Positions 11,790 through 23,372 of a stretch of DNA of 64,000 nt are shown here, in pieces. The position numbers and the translations under genes are program-made. The notes beneath the pieces are model-generated. The model was not told the origin of the DNA. It saw only the letters and a program-made list of their open reading frames with translations, and did no database searches. How positions within the stretch are numbered: position 1 is the stretch's first letter; every line of letters starts with the position of its first letter. The DNA is from Adenophora triphylla var. japonica (taxonomy: Eukaryota > Streptophyta > Magnoliopsida > Asterales > Campanulaceae): NCBI GenBank assembly GCA_022495995.1, contig JAFEMH010000752.1, positions 248,001 to 312,000 of the forward strand. Direction: 5' to 3'.

Positions 11790-13007
11790 TGAACCCTCCT
11801 CTCTCGCTTACAAAACACATTTTGATCACAAAGAACGGTTCTCAGAATATAGAGAGAAAACAAAGTGGGAATCTCTAGATTGCCACCATTTTCTCTTGAA
11901 TCTTTCCCAATCTCACTCCAAACACAAATCCAAACACCAAACCTTGATACTCCTCAAGCCAAACATCAAATCTTGATACTCCTCAAGTCAAATTCCAAGC
12001 CTAGGAAGATAGGGTGTCACCATTGGTAAAGCCCTCCTTCTTGAAACCCTAAAACTCCCTTTTAATTTCTTGTTCATCTTGTTCTTCCTACTTTGATCTA
12101 CTTTATGTCTAGTTTAACTTAAGTCTTGACCTAAGATGGTCATCTTGAAGTTTATCTTCATGAATGACCATCTCAAATGGTCCATATTCTAAATCTCTAG
12201 TTGGTTTTCTCTTTAATTTCATCTTTACAAAGATCCCCTTTCCCTTTGCAAAGGATATGTTTAAACCCCATAAATTCCCCAAGGATGACTTGAATATGAT
12301 AACCACTTGACACAAGGTAGTGGAATCAAGTCTAGGGATGAAAATGGGGTGAACATAGATGCAAACCCCCCAAAAATCACATTTTCCCTCAAGAACATCT
12401 TGCTGTCCAGTAGCATTGTTCTGAGAACTCAGTCCATTTCCCTATTTTCTGGACCCAGTAAAACTTGGAATTGGGTGTTGACTACAAAATACTTTTTGTA
12501 GCCAACATCCAGAGCTTTCCAGAAATATTTTTACTTTATTTTTTGCGTGATTAAAACTCCATTTTTCAAATTTTCTTTTAAAGGTCAGTTCATCAGTCTC
12601 TGGAAATCCAGATTTCAGATCTGAGATTTCCAGAAGGTTTTGACCCCTCAAATCATCTCCAAAATGAAAAGTTCTTTTACAGAAACCTTTTCTAAGGTGT
12701 TTTGAACATTTTTCATTCCCGGACTTTTCCCAGATTCTGGAGTTTTCAAGCCCTAAAGTCCATTTCAAAGTCAAGGGTCAACTGCCTTTTTCATTCTGGC
12801 AGAAATGGTTTTCAACTTCCAAAAATCTTTTGAGTTCCAAATCTCAACCCAAAAATCATCCAAAAAATCATGGGATCAGTTTAAAGCCTTAAAAAGAGTT
12901 CCCAATTTTTACTTACCTCAGTTTCAACTTATTTTGGCCAAAACACATACACACACACACACACACAACAAAGGATTTTGAATGTTTGGAAGACTCGTTT
13001 TTGCGAG

Positions 13008-13044
13008 GCGCGTCGGGTGCACACTAACGTCCTTCCCGACGCGT
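13008..13044 (+). other. Conserved LTR stem-loop (Ogre-A 3' LTR)
   Basis: Same 10-bp stem and 17-nt loop as in the 5' LTR. A primer-like TGGCGACTCCG follows at 13118-13128. Confidence 0.75.
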
Positions 13045-13149
13045 AACATGACCTCCGAACCTAAATCTCTAATCTCGGGCTTTTTTCAAAGTGTTGGCCC
13101 TCAAAATAAAAATGGCGTGGCGACTCCGTTTTAATGGCACATCGTTACA

Positions 13150-13712
13150 GTATGTGCTAGATTTCAAGCTGACGCTAGAGAATCTCACTTACAAGCTGTT
13201 AAAAGAATTATTAGATATCTTGTGGGAACTGCTAACTTAGGTTTGTGATATCCAAAAGATTCATCATTTATACTAATTGGCTATTCAGATGCTGATTTTG
13301 CAGCTTGTAGGGTCACCAGGAAAAGTACCAGTGGAACTTGTCAATTTCTAGGTAACCGATTGGTTTCCTGGTCATGCAAGAAACAAGCATCAATTTCCAC
13401 TTCTACGACTGAGGCTGAGTACATAGCTGCTGCTGTTCGCAGATCCTATGGATGAAGCAACAACTAGTGGACTATGAAATCCCTCAAGAAGTGTGTCCTA
13501 TCTATTGTGATAACACCTCAGCCATTTCAGTCTCCAACAATCCTGTGATGCATTCAAAGACTAAGCACATAGACATCAAATATCACTTACTCAAGGATCA
13601 TGTTGAAAAGGGTAACATCGTTCTTTTAAAAGTCCATACTGATTATCAATTAGCTGATATTTTAACAAAATCCTTGGACATTAAAAGATTTAAATTCCTT
13701 AGAGGAGAATGA
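13150..13712 (+). pseudogene. pol: Ty1/copia pol, end of RT and RNase H
   Basis: Continuation of the pol gene cut at 644. It shows VCARFQAD, YSDADFA (first catalytic Asp of RNase H), KSTSGTCQFLG, STTEAEYIAAA, CDNTSAI and HIDIKYHLLKDHV, ending at a TGA after FKFLRGE. RNase H removes the RNA template strand. There is an internal TGA at 13246-13248 where family members have Trp (TGG to TGA). A 1-nt deletion near 13437 shifts the frame before ILWMKQQL. The gene was therefore dead independently of the insertion. Confidence 0.9.
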
Positions 13713-14687
13713 GGCATGATTGATATTCGTTAATTTATTATTCTAACTTTGTTGCATGTGTAAGCTCTCAACTGATCATGGTGGTCCCTCAATTACTTGT
13801 GCTAACCGGTGCCCTTGACCGGTTCATATAACCTGTATGCAAGAAATCCTAAACCGACATATCCAACCGGTAACTCTAACCGATACACCTAACCGGTAGA
13901 AAATGTCCTTAACCGATGGTCCTTAACTGACGCAAAGCTCTCACCTAACCGGTCATCTTCGTGACCGGTCAAGTCCCAAGCGGTGACGTCATCCAAAATC
14001 TAGCCTAACCGATCACTTCACTTACCTAACCGACGAACTGCGGCCGGATCACTTTTGCCAATCCGTTTTTAATCGGCTCGTCCTTACCGATCGGTCACAT
14101 CAATCACTTCAACCGCCTCAACCGCTTCACCCTATCCTGACACCTCAAAAGCTGTTGCCTACTTCCCTTCCCACTACCGTCCTTTTTGTCCTTTTTATTG
14201 AATCAATTTAAAATTTTTGATCAAAAAGGTAACTTCTGTATCATTCCAATTTATCAAAAGGTTATCTTTTTGTTCATTATTGTTTAACTGCTGCACACAC
14301 GTACCTATTTTCACGCGTCCATATTTAAAATCGTGTTCAATATTTTTAATATCCGTGCATGTCAGTTGAAACATTTTTTTTGTCCTTTCAAATTCAAAAA
14401 CCCCTCCATCTTCTTTCTCTCTCCACTATAAAAGGAATTTTAAATCCCTCATTCAAACTTTACAAACTCTCTGGATATCTCTCTCTCTCTCTGCAAGGTT
14501 TCAAGTACTCAAAGCTAGCAAATCATTTTAGTTCTTTCTCCGTTCTTCATCTTTAAAAGCTTTTCTGGTAAAGCTTTCTTTAACACGAAGAACACGAACA
14601 CTTTTCAATATCTAAACTCACTTTTATTTTTCTATCTTTGAAATGTACTCTAACTTAGAATGTTTTGACCTTTGATTCTTTTAACAG
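13713..14687 (+). promoter_or_regulatory. Region upstream of the extra ORF: TATA-like box and possible 5' UTR intron
   Basis: The first 400 bp are packed with ACCGGT and AACCGAT motifs. TATAAAAG lies at 14427-14434 in a pyrimidine-rich setting. A good splice donor (CTG/GTAAAG, GT at 14568-14569) and an acceptor (TTTTAACAG, AG at 14686-14687) bound a 120-bp AT-rich segment that ends exactly at the ORF start codon. This suggests that the extra ORF had its own promoter and spliced leader. Transcription was not tested. Confidence 0.5.
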
Positions 14688-17600
14688 ATGGCTCCCAAAC
14701 CAACCAAGAAAGACATCTTCGGAGGTTACATTCACCCAAGCTTCTTCGAATCAGAAGAGGGAAAGCTTCTTCAAGAAATGTTGACCGCTGCCGGTTTGTT
14801 ACCGTTCTTGATGCCTGAAGGAAACGATGACATCATGTTTGAGCTTGTGAATGAGCTCTTCAACAATGGGGAGTTGGATGAGAACTTGAAGATCGGTGAT
14901 GTATCCCACGTATCCTCTTCAGTTGGTGGTGTTCATGTTATACTCTCTCCTTCCTCCATTTCTGATGCCTTTCCTACCGTTCCCTCAACCGGTCCATCCT
15001 CCATCACTTCCAAAGATATGGAGTTAGCCTGGGAAAGCGTTCGTGGTACCGATCCCTTCGTGACCGGTGAAGGAAACAAGAAAGCTGATCTTGATGCGGT
15101 TCATTACGCTCTAGCTGAGGTGAACGACCGATGCGTGATTTGCCGGTCTGGCTCCCATCATTGTATCACTATGATATAATGGGAAGCCATTGCAGCTGTG
15201 ATACTTCAGAGGAAATTCAATTGGTGTCCCTTTATGTACCGAGTGATTTTGATTGCCTTCAAGAAGTTCCAGAAGGAGAAGCATTTGACCAGGTCGAACA
15301 AAGCCAAGCCATGTCACTATCTTCTCATTAGCCGCATTCTTATGAGAATCCCTTCCATCTTTGCCATTTCTGGTAATCAGCCCTCTGTTCCTAAATCCTT
15401 TATCAAAGCTTTCGATAAAGTTGATTCGGCTAGGATTCTCAAAGAAGCCAAACCTATGGCTGCCATTGCTCCCTCGACCGATGCTCAACCCGCAAAGAAG
15501 AAACCTTCCCAACTAAAGACCAAGAAGGTAACCGATGCCCCTAAACCGTTTACTGATCTACCCAAGCCTGCTCAACCGATCCCCTCACCAGCCAAAAGGA
15601 AATCCCCTGATCATGATGACAATGAACCAATCTCAACTATTATCTGACCCAAAAAGACTGCCAGAAAATCATCCAAACCTCCTACTCCTCCAACCTCCTC
15701 AAAATCTAAACCAATCCCTAAAACCCCTTTCCAAATTGCCAAGGAAAATTCTGAAAGGAAGAAGAGGATTGAGGCAGATATCACTTCCTTCATACCATTC
15801 ATTCCTAAAAGGCTACTTGGTCATGATACCCTGACCGATGATATTCCTATCACCGGTTATGCCTCTAACCCATCCTACCGACGATGCCAACCGATCAGAG
15901 ATCCCACATTCCATATATTCCATAATAACCCCTGGTCCTTTAACCCTCAGTCAGCTCCGTCACCAAACTGGGTATATCCCATTGATCATTTGCCATCGTT
16001 TATTCAAAAACTTCTTCAATTCCATGAGATCAATAAGTCTTCCGTACCGGTTGGTAATCTCCAGGATTACATTGATTTTGGGAACCGACATGAAGAGAAT
16101 GGTGTTTACTTCAGCCGGCCTTGCAGACTAAGAGATTATGACCTCACTTCTTCTCGGCTCAGCCTCATCAAAGTGTATAACAAATTCTTTGATCAGCTTC
16201 CTCTCAAGTGGAATGTTGTTTACTTGTCTCAGGATAGATTGAGACAGGACATGATGGTCCAAGCAGTTTGGACAAATTTTGCCATTCTCTATGGAGCCAG
16301 AGACACTTTGATTGAGACTGACCTCTATCAGTCTGGAAGGTATGAGATGGAGTTTGACTCTCTTCCAAATTTTGATTCTGAGCCTGTTTGTCTTGGCCCA
16401 AGGAAGAATCAGTTGATTCGAAATGTTATGGATGTGGTGGATAATCTTTTGGACATGGATGCTGAGCTCAAGGCGGCTGGAAATATATCCCTAGCCAGTT
16501 TCTTTTCTTCTGTTCAGTCCAATACAACAAAATGGTCAACCATAACCGATGCTGAGATAGATGATATGTTTGAAGATGATGGGAAAGTGGAAGTTGATGA
16601 ACAATTTGATGACTTTGACAAGTCTAAATCCAGTTCTAGTTTGAGCTCAGAGGATGATGATAAGCCAAGCCGGATGGAGAGTGCTGAACAGATATTCTCT
16701 ACTCCTAAACCGATGGCAACGGTTAGAAACATTGGAGGAGGCCTCACCAACACGTCACCGGTTACCATCCTAGGAGGAGGCATTGCTACCCAACCGGTTG
16801 CTACTCAACCGATGGAATCCTTACCGGTCTCTGCCCCTCCAACCGATGTTTCTGCTGAACCGGTTGGAGAGCCTCAACCGATTGCTGCTGATGATATTGA
16901 AATGCAACAGGCTGTGGCTGCTAGCTTATTTGACATTGAGCAAAACCGGTTGCTAGCAAGAGCTGAAGCTATGGCCACTGCTCAAGCTGTTCAAGCTTCT
17001 CTTTTGGACAGTCAAGTTAGAGAGATTCAAGCCTTGCTCTCCAGTCCACCAAGGGTTGAGGAGGAGAAACAATCTAAGCCTTCCACTGATCCTGATGATG
17101 AATCTGACTTCTTTGAAGAAGAAGAAATTTCTGATGAAGATGTTGAGTACAACCGTATGGACCCTGCTGTTCCACCGGTCTACGCTGATCCTTGCCTTTA
17201 TCAGAAGGATGTATTTTCCCCTTTGAATTATTATACCATGAAGTCCTCTATCCCACGTACCACTCATGGAATTCCCCTTTTTGGTGTTCATGAAAAGATC
17301 TCCAGCCGTGCAGAATATAAGCTTGTCTCTTCGCCTCCACCATTTTCCCAAGAGCTCCAGAAGATGAAAGAAAAAGAAGGTGATATTCCTTTCTACCTTT
17401 CCAGAACCGTAGACCCTGGGGAAATGAGCTTCAAGGGTCAGAAACCTCATGTACTTAAACTTCATAAGCGGTTTGCACCTCCCAAGGGCCAACAAATAAA
17501 GCCCTTCAAAGCCGATCAACAGTTGGTCACCAATTTTCCCACCAAGCAGAAACTGGTGTTCTCTCCTTCTAAATCTCAAAGGCTTCCTCACATCAGAATT

Positions 17601-19019
17601 CAAGGAGAAGTTGCACGTGTTGCTCCCAGACCGGTTGAGTGCACATTTTCAACCGCTAACCTATTTATGCGCTTTCTCTCTATCAGCAACCGAATCTCAC
17701 AAGTCTTGGAATTAAGGATATTGAGATGGACTTCTGATGTCACCTATAGAGTTGGGTTGATGCCAAATGTGACCAGGCTTTCAATAATGAGGAATGGCAA
17801 TCCTCAACCTTGGAGCAATATTAGACAAGCTTCTTTACTTCTTCTTGCTCTAAGGGTGATTCCACTGATTCGGTTAAGGCAAGCTGCCTTACCATTGGCC
17901 CCTAGTGCTGCTGACTTGATTGCCTCTGCTTTTGATGAGGCTTATGATATTCAAAGTGCCATTGCACTTAGCCTGGAAACCGATGTGGATGTCTCTCCTG
18001 ACCCCAATGAATTCTTTGCACCGGTCATACATTCTGATGCTTCCTCAGAATCAGTTGATGAGGAGATTGATATTTCTCCAACCGGTCAGGTCTCTAGGAC
18101 CGGTCAAGCTCAAATCACTTCTCTAACTGATCCTCTGACCGATGCCTTTATCGGTTCTCCAATTGCATCTCTTACCGGTCGCTCAGTCCTTCTCTCTGCT
18201 CATCTAACTGAGAAGCCCCTTACCGATCTCCCTACCGATCCTTCTACTCCTCCAGCTGATCAATCACTTGCCATCCAAGTCTTCACTCCTCTACCGGTCC
18301 AAGCCCCCTCACTTGCTGCTATTCCAACAACCGGTCCTCCAGCTATCTCTGTCAGCTCTTCAACCGATGATTCCTTAACCGACAGTGATGCTGTTGCTGA
18401 TACTGACCCTTCACCAGATAATCCTCAACCGGTTACATAGGATGAGCTTAACCGACCCATAGTGGTTAGAGATCTTTGTGAGTTGTATGATGCCCTGGTT
18501 GCGAGCATGGTTAAGTCCAATCAGGAGGAGGAGGAAAAGAGGTTAGACCGAATGGAGCATGGTTATGCTAAGGATTTGGCCAACTATGTTGTGGATTTTC
18601 AAGAAAAAGATGAAAGAATCATTGACCTTGCCTCTCAGCTAGCTGCTGCAAACCAGTCCCAACAAGAACTTCTAAACCTTGCCCAAGCCTCTCAATCCGA
18701 CTTCAAGATTGCTACCGATGAGATCAAAAAGCTAAACCACAAGCTTAAGGAGGCTGAGCAGAAGCAGACCGATCAAGCCTCATTGTTCAGAAAGACCAAC
18801 ACCGAAAGGATTAAGCTGAAGTCTGAAAATGAGGTGCTCAAAAGAATGCTTGCCGATCGTGATTCTGAGAAGTTATCTAGGAAGAAAAGGAAGAGAGAAG
18901 AGAAGGAAGCAAAGAGAGCAGTTGCAAAGAAATCTCGGCCTGAACCGGTCACTCCATCGGCTACACCAGTAGATCCCAAAGACAACCCCCCAATCGATGA
19001 TCCTGCTGCTCCTGTTTGA
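14688..19019 (+). pseudogene. Sirevirus extra (env-like) ORF with three in-frame stops
   Basis: One reading frame runs for 1,444 codons. It is broken only by TAA (15177), TGA (15645) and TAG (18438) and has no frameshift. It starts MAPKPTKKDIFGGY. Residues about 1-300 form a compact domain resembling plant transposon proteins, followed by a Pro/Lys-rich linker. A second ordered segment follows (about 430-620, with NRHEENGVYFSRPCRLRDYD), then long acidic and Pro/Ser/Thr-rich stretches. The C-terminal part (18462-19019) looks like a coiled coil with a Lys/Arg-rich end (RKKRKREEKEAKRA). Sireviruses often carry such an ORF after pol; its role is unsettled. I see no clear signal peptide or membrane span, so env-like is only a positional label. 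It is longer than the roughly 650-residue SIRE1 example. Confidence 0.75.
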
Positions 19020-19393
19020 GAATGTAACCGATGATGACTATGTCTTTCAATATTTCCCTAAACCGGTTGCAGCATAATCAATGAGATTTCCTTGAACTCA
19101 AATTTTTATTGCAGTGAATGATTTGATTTTCCATAACTTTCCTTTGAATTATTTTTGAATGATCCAACTGCTACTAACTGTTTCATTTTGCAGGTTTACT
19201 CATTCAAAATCCTTTTTACTTTACCTTGCTTTTATTTAAGCTTTCACTTTGTTTGTAAGCTTACTTAGGTTACATCAAGTTGTCACTTGGCTTAGGGAAT
19301 GACATATTTAAAAAATAAATTCTTAGTCATTCTTTTACTGAGTCAAGATGATGCTAACCTAGGATGATTGGACTTAAGCAATTAGGAGGAGAT
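19020..19393 (+). other. Sirevirus 3' untranslated part and polypurine tract
   Basis: CTACTAAC (about 19171-19178) followed by TTTCATTTTGCAG (ending 19193) looks like a plant intron branch point and acceptor. No matching donor is obvious. AGGAGGAGA (19384-19392) just before the LTR is the plus-strand primer and fits the Sirevirus pattern GGGAGATTGTTGG. Confidence 0.6.
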
Positions 19394-20842
19394 TGTTGGT
19401 CAAATATATGTTTAGATTTAGAATTGCTTAATCCCAATCACAACAAGCATTAATGTGGACCCCTAATTTTAATTAGACCAAATAGAATTTTTCTATGTAT
19501 GATAAGTCCCCTTAGTGCTAGTGTCCAGTGTTTTGATATGTAATTGTCTCAAGGCATAAAGACTTGAAGAGCTGAAGTTTTTCTCCATCAGTTTGTGAGC
19601 TGTGTTATTAAAGTCTTTCTTGACCGGTTGACTCCTTAACCGGTCAGAGGCCCTTGACCGGTCAGACAAATTCTTAACCGATCAGCTAAGGTCCTTACCT
19701 TACTGATTGATCCCTTACCGGTTCTAGTCCTTAACCTGTTCAATCAGTCAAGCTTCTCCATCAAGCTTCCTTTCAGCCAACCTAACCGAAGCATTTATTG
19801 CTCCCAACTACCCAGCCACTACTTTAGCTAAAGTTGGTAAAGAAGCATGCTGAATAGACGCTGAAGTGACATTCCTGCGGCTGTCAGAAGCTCAAAATGG
19901 ATTGTCAAAGTAACCAGTACTCACACCATTCAACCACTCAAGGAAAATCTTCTCTCTCCTATCTCAGGCATTAAATACAAAGATACTCCCATTCAAAGGC
20001 ATGCCTGTTCAAGTCATCATTGCAACCTCTTCAAAGACAACGGCTCCTTCATTTGAAGTTCACTATAAATAGCTTCCCTTGAGCATTGAAGAAGGTTGGT
20101 GCATTTATGATCCTTGAGAGTGAGCTGCTTTGAACTACCAACCTGCACATTCCCTAGTTCAAGGCATTCAATACAAGTCCCCTCTTTCACTAGACATCTC
20201 TGTAGGATTATACACTGAGCACCTCAATCAATACTGTAGTGTTCCTCCATTAGACTACTTATAGAACACATTGATTGATTCACACACAACAACCTAGAGA
20301 AATCAGCTCAACTTGTGAGCACATCTCTAGAAAACACCAGGTCTTTATTGTAGCACGATCCGTTAGTGGTCACCTTTAGTTTAGCAGCCTTCAATCATTG
20401 GCTTGCAACTTGTAATAGGTAGGATCCGTTAATAGCAGTGCACTTTCACAAATCCAAGTTCTGACCAAACTTGGTAGAGGACGTAGCAGTTATTTAACAC
20501 TGTGAACCTCTTCAAACAATGTGTCATTCATCTGTATGTTTGTTTATTTTTGTATAGTTGTAACTGGTTGATAATCTCTTGACCAGTCGCAACATGTTGA
20601 CTCCTACTACTGCTTACTTGTTTGTCTTACTTGGAAAAGATATTTGTCCTTGATTGCATGAGATTTTAACTTAACATTTGATATGTCCTTCTAACCGATA
20701 TTCCGCTGCCTAAACCTTTTCTCACCGGTTAGCAAGTTCAACTTAATATTTTCAAAGATTAAATGTGTTTTTAGCAAAAAGTTTAAACAGGCTATTCACC
20801 CCCCCCCCCTCTAGCCTGATTTCTACCATTTGGAACCTAACA
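19394..20842 (+). repeat. Sirevirus 3' LTR
   Basis: Begins TGTTGGTC and ends CCTAACA. TATAAAT lies at 20064-20070. ACCGGT motifs cluster at 19621-19730 and again near 20723. A C-run and CTCTAGCC text before the end (20803-20815) is common in Sirevirus LTRs. ATTAT follows as the presumed target duplication. Confidence 0.85.
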
Positions 20843-21016
20843 ATTATCGTAAAACCCGTCGCATGCGTCTTCTTAAATTGGCGAAATCGGGGGCTTCAGT
20901 TAAAGTCAACCAATCAAAATTCTGATCATGTATTCAATTATCCAATTCAAACCTATCATAATTCACTGCTTTCATTGAAATTAAACAAATAGAGAAGATT
21001 GATCGAATGTATAGAG

Positions 21017-21213
21017 AGAAGGAGAGAGAGAGCTGCTTGTTTTTTCTCAGTAGAGGTACCACTGAGCTGGAGAATTTCGAGCTCGACGAGGCCGAGAGAC
21101 ATTAACCCCAAGGTGAGACCAGACATGATTCTGGCAAATATAACGAGAAAACATGAGATCCCAGCGTAGATGAAGAACCAGGCGGTGCCGAATTCAATCT
21201 CTGCTCCGACCAT
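21017..21213 (-). pseudogene. CNNM/DUF21 family gene fragment (first exon piece)
   Basis: The minus-strand ATG at 21213 opens a segment reading WFFIYAGISCFLV, MSGLTLGLMSLGLVELEIL and SGTSTEKKQAA. These are the first membrane helix and the following conserved stretch of plant CBS/DUF21 (CNNM-like) proteins, which are membrane proteins linked to metal ion transport. After KKQAA the match ends in a CT-rich run without the expected next residues or a splice donor. There are no further exons before the Sirevirus LTR. It is either a gene cut by rearrangement or a captured fragment. A Gly seen in relatives before MSGLT is Arg here. Confidence 0.75.
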
Positions 21214-21253
21214 ATTGGTACTCAGATAACAGACATGTTCAACACCCATTAGT

Positions 21254-21613
21254 TTTTTTTTATTAAGTTTATGGATAAAAGAGTGCCAGTAGACATCTAA
21301 AAAAATGTCAGGGAACATCTAAAAAAGTGCCAGCGTCAGAGTAAAAAAATGTCAGTGCACGTCTAACAAAATATCGGTGTTAGTGTAAAACAAGTGTCAG
21401 TATTAGTTTAACAAAGTGCCAGTGTTAGTGTAACAAAGTGTCAGTGTTAGTGTAACAGAGTGCCAGTGTGAAGAGTGCTAGTTCATGTATATAAAAGTGC
21501 CAGTGTAAAAAGCGCCAGTGCCAGTTTAACAAAGTGCCAGTGTTAGTGTACTGGCACTTTGTTAAACTGGCACTGACACTTTTTACACTGGCACTTTGTT
21601 ACACATGCACTGG
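21254..21613. repeat. Foldback-like repeat, left part
   Basis: Degenerate 22-bp units built on GTGCCAGTGTTAGTGTAACA. The units flip orientation at about 21545. A perfect 26-bp inverted repeat (21516-21541 and 21550-21575, 8-nt loop) lies at the flip and extends with few mismatches on both sides. Its right part is beyond Ogre-B. True ends and any target duplication are unclear. Confidence 0.7.
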
Positions 21614-21909
21614 TGTAAGTGCTCCAATTTGAGCTTGTTAGAATTTTCGTTAGAAAATTAACGAAAGTTATAACACTTCTAACAATTCCTAACAATCCTA
21701 ACTTTTCTAACAAAGTGAGGGTAAAATGGGCATTGTTATTTAAGGTTAAACCTTAAAAAGAATCTTAAAAAAGAAAAATAAAAGAATAAAACCACAAATA
21801 GAAATGCTTGGAAACATAATGCATTTGGTCAATTTGAATTTTGAAAAGAAATATTCCCCTTGTCCAAAGTGGAGCTGCATTTAATGAACGATTACGCTGA
21901 GGGGACTTG

Positions 21910-21949
21910 TCCGCGCGGATGAGTTTGCATTTTCAGGAGGGCTATAAAT
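21910..21949 (+). promoter_or_regulatory. LTR promoter: CGCG palindrome plus TATA box (Ogre-B 5' LTR)
   Basis: TCCGCGCGGAT, then TATAAAT at 21943-21949, centre-to-TATA 28.5 bp. The TATA is framed by GGGCT and AGCCC. Confidence 0.7.
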
Positions 21950-23173
21950 TGAGCCCTCCAGTCACAAAAATAAGGAGGAAAAACACATTTTGCACCGAAC
22001 CTCTGGCGAAATATAGAGAGAAAACAGTGAGAATTCTTCAAGAATTGTCACCTTTTTCTCTCCAATCTTTCCCAACTCATACTCATCCACTCACTCTCAT
22101 ATTAAAGCCCTAAACACTCATACACTCAAGCCAAACACTCAAGAACACAAGGAAGATTGGTAAACCCTCCTCCTCCTAACCCTAAATCTCAACCATGCAT
22201 GCATCTTCAAACTACAAAATGTAGTTCTTTCATCTTCTTGCTCTAGATCTAAGAAGATCACCATGGAAGACCATCTCCATGGATGATCTTCTACAAAGAT
22301 CAAAATTATTTTTAAGCTTTCTTACTTTCTTGCAAAGAAAACTCATTTTCAAAACCCTAAAAACCATTTTCAAGCATAAAATCTTGATTTCAAAGGATAA
22401 AATTCCCCTTCCCAAGCAAATGAAGTGCTTAGTCCTAATGTACCCCAAGGATGGTTTGGTATAGTTGATTCACCACTAAAATGTCTAGTGATCACTAACC
22501 AAAACCTAGGGAAATGGGGACAAGCATGGATGCAAAACCCCCCTTAAAATCATATTTTCTTTCTTGAGAAGTTGCTGTCCAGTAGCAATTTTCTCAGACC
22601 TCAGTCCATGGTCTTAATTTTTGGACACAGATAAACTTGGAATTTGGTGTTGACTACAAAACACTTTTTGTAGCCAACATCCAGAGCTTTCCAGACATAT
22701 TTTTACTTTATTTTTTGGGTGAGTAAAACTCCTCTTTTCAAATTTTCTTTCAGAGGCTAGTTCATCAGCTTCTGGGAATCCAGATCTCATATCTGAGGTT
22801 TCCAGAAGGTTTTTACCCCTCAAATCTTATCCAAAATGGAAAATTACTTCGCACAAACCTTATTTAAGGTGTCTATAACAACTTTCATTCTCTGAGTTTA
22901 TCCAGATTATGAAGTTTTAAGACCCTTGAATCCATTTCAAAATCAAAGGTCCACTGCCTTTTTCATTCTGGCAGAAATGGCTCTCAACTTCAAAAGGTCT
23001 TTTGAGTACCAAATCTCAATCCAAAAATCTCCCAAAAAATCATGGGATCAGTTTAAAGTCTTAAAAAGATATCCCAATTTTTACTTTTCTGAGTTTCAAA
23101 GTATTTTGGCCAAAACACACACACACACACACACACACAAATGATTTTCAGCTTGGAAGACTCGTTTTACGAG

Positions 23174-23210
23174 GCGCGTCGGGTGCACACTAACGTCCTT
23201 CCCGACGCGT
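23174..23210 (+). other. Conserved LTR stem-loop (Ogre-B 5' LTR)
   Basis: Identical stem and loop to Ogre-A. Confidence 0.75.
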
Positions 23211-23352
23211 AACATGACCTCCGAACCTAAATCTCTGATCTCGGGCTTTTTTCAAAGTTTTGGCCCTCAAAATTAAAATGGCGTGGCGACTCCGTTTTCG
23301 TTGATTTTTTTCAAACAAAAATGGGAAAATTTTCGGATACACATCATCACAG

Positions 23353-23372
23353 TGGCGACTCCGCTGGGGATC
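23353..23372 (+). promoter_or_regulatory. Primer binding site for tRNA-Arg (Ogre-B)
   Basis: TGGCGACTCCGCTGGGGATC starts 1 nt after the LTR. It is the full complement of the last 20 nt (including CCA) of plant tRNA-Arg(ACG) as I know that tRNA. This is where reverse transcription starts. Confidence 0.9.

Larger units (their letters stand above)
645..13149 (+). mobile_element. Ogre-A: complete Ogre/Tat-type Ty3/gypsy element lacking pol
   Basis: Both LTRs are present (about 1.69 kb each, TGTAAG...TTACA) and nearly identical by eye. The 5-bp target duplication GTATG is at 640-644 and 13150-13154. A tRNA-Arg-type primer site follows the 5' LTR. The internal region holds a decayed gag but I found no protease, RT, RNase H or integrase, so the element is probably non-autonomous. 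Much of the 3' half is tandem repeats. It landed in the RT/RNase H coding region of the Sirevirus and is therefore younger than it. Family assignment rests on the primer site, LTR similarity to Ogre-B and the post-gag layout. Confidence 0.92.
11460..13149 (+). repeat. Ogre-A 3' LTR
   Basis: Matches the 5' LTR almost throughout, with scattered small differences such as TCCGCGCGGAT against TCCGCGGAT and a changed last 30 bp. It ends TTACA and is followed by the duplicated target GTATG. The low divergence suggests a fairly recent insertion; no distance was computed. Confidence 0.93.
1..20842 (+). mobile_element. Sirevirus-type Ty1/copia LTR retrotransposon, 5' part outside window, split by Ogre-A
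   Basis: The visible parts are reverse transcriptase (1-644), the end of RNase H (13150-13712), a long extra ORF (14688-19019), a purine-rich tract and a 3' LTR (19394-20842). The domain order, the RT text and the extra ORF after pol match the Sirevirus lineage. The LTR is followed by ATTAT, the likely right-hand target duplication; the left copy lies outside the window. A complete Ogre element interrupts pol. Besides that insertion, pol has a premature stop and a frameshift and the extra ORF has three stops, so the copy is dead. The assignment to Sirevirus is inference from sequence resemblance. Confidence 0.85.
21614..23351 (+). repeat. Ogre-B 5' LTR
   Basis: Starts TGTAAGTGCTCC and ends CATCATCACA. 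It shares start, promoter module, CA repeat (about 23108-23132), stem-loop and internal primer-like site (23284-23294) with Ogre-A. Short ORFs inside differ little between the LTRs but show no protein signal. Confidence 0.93.

Noticed and set aside
13713..14687. Possible unrelated host gene for the extra ORF after copia pol
   Set aside because: It lies between pol and the 3' LTR of the same element in the same orientation, where Sireviruses carry an extra ORF.
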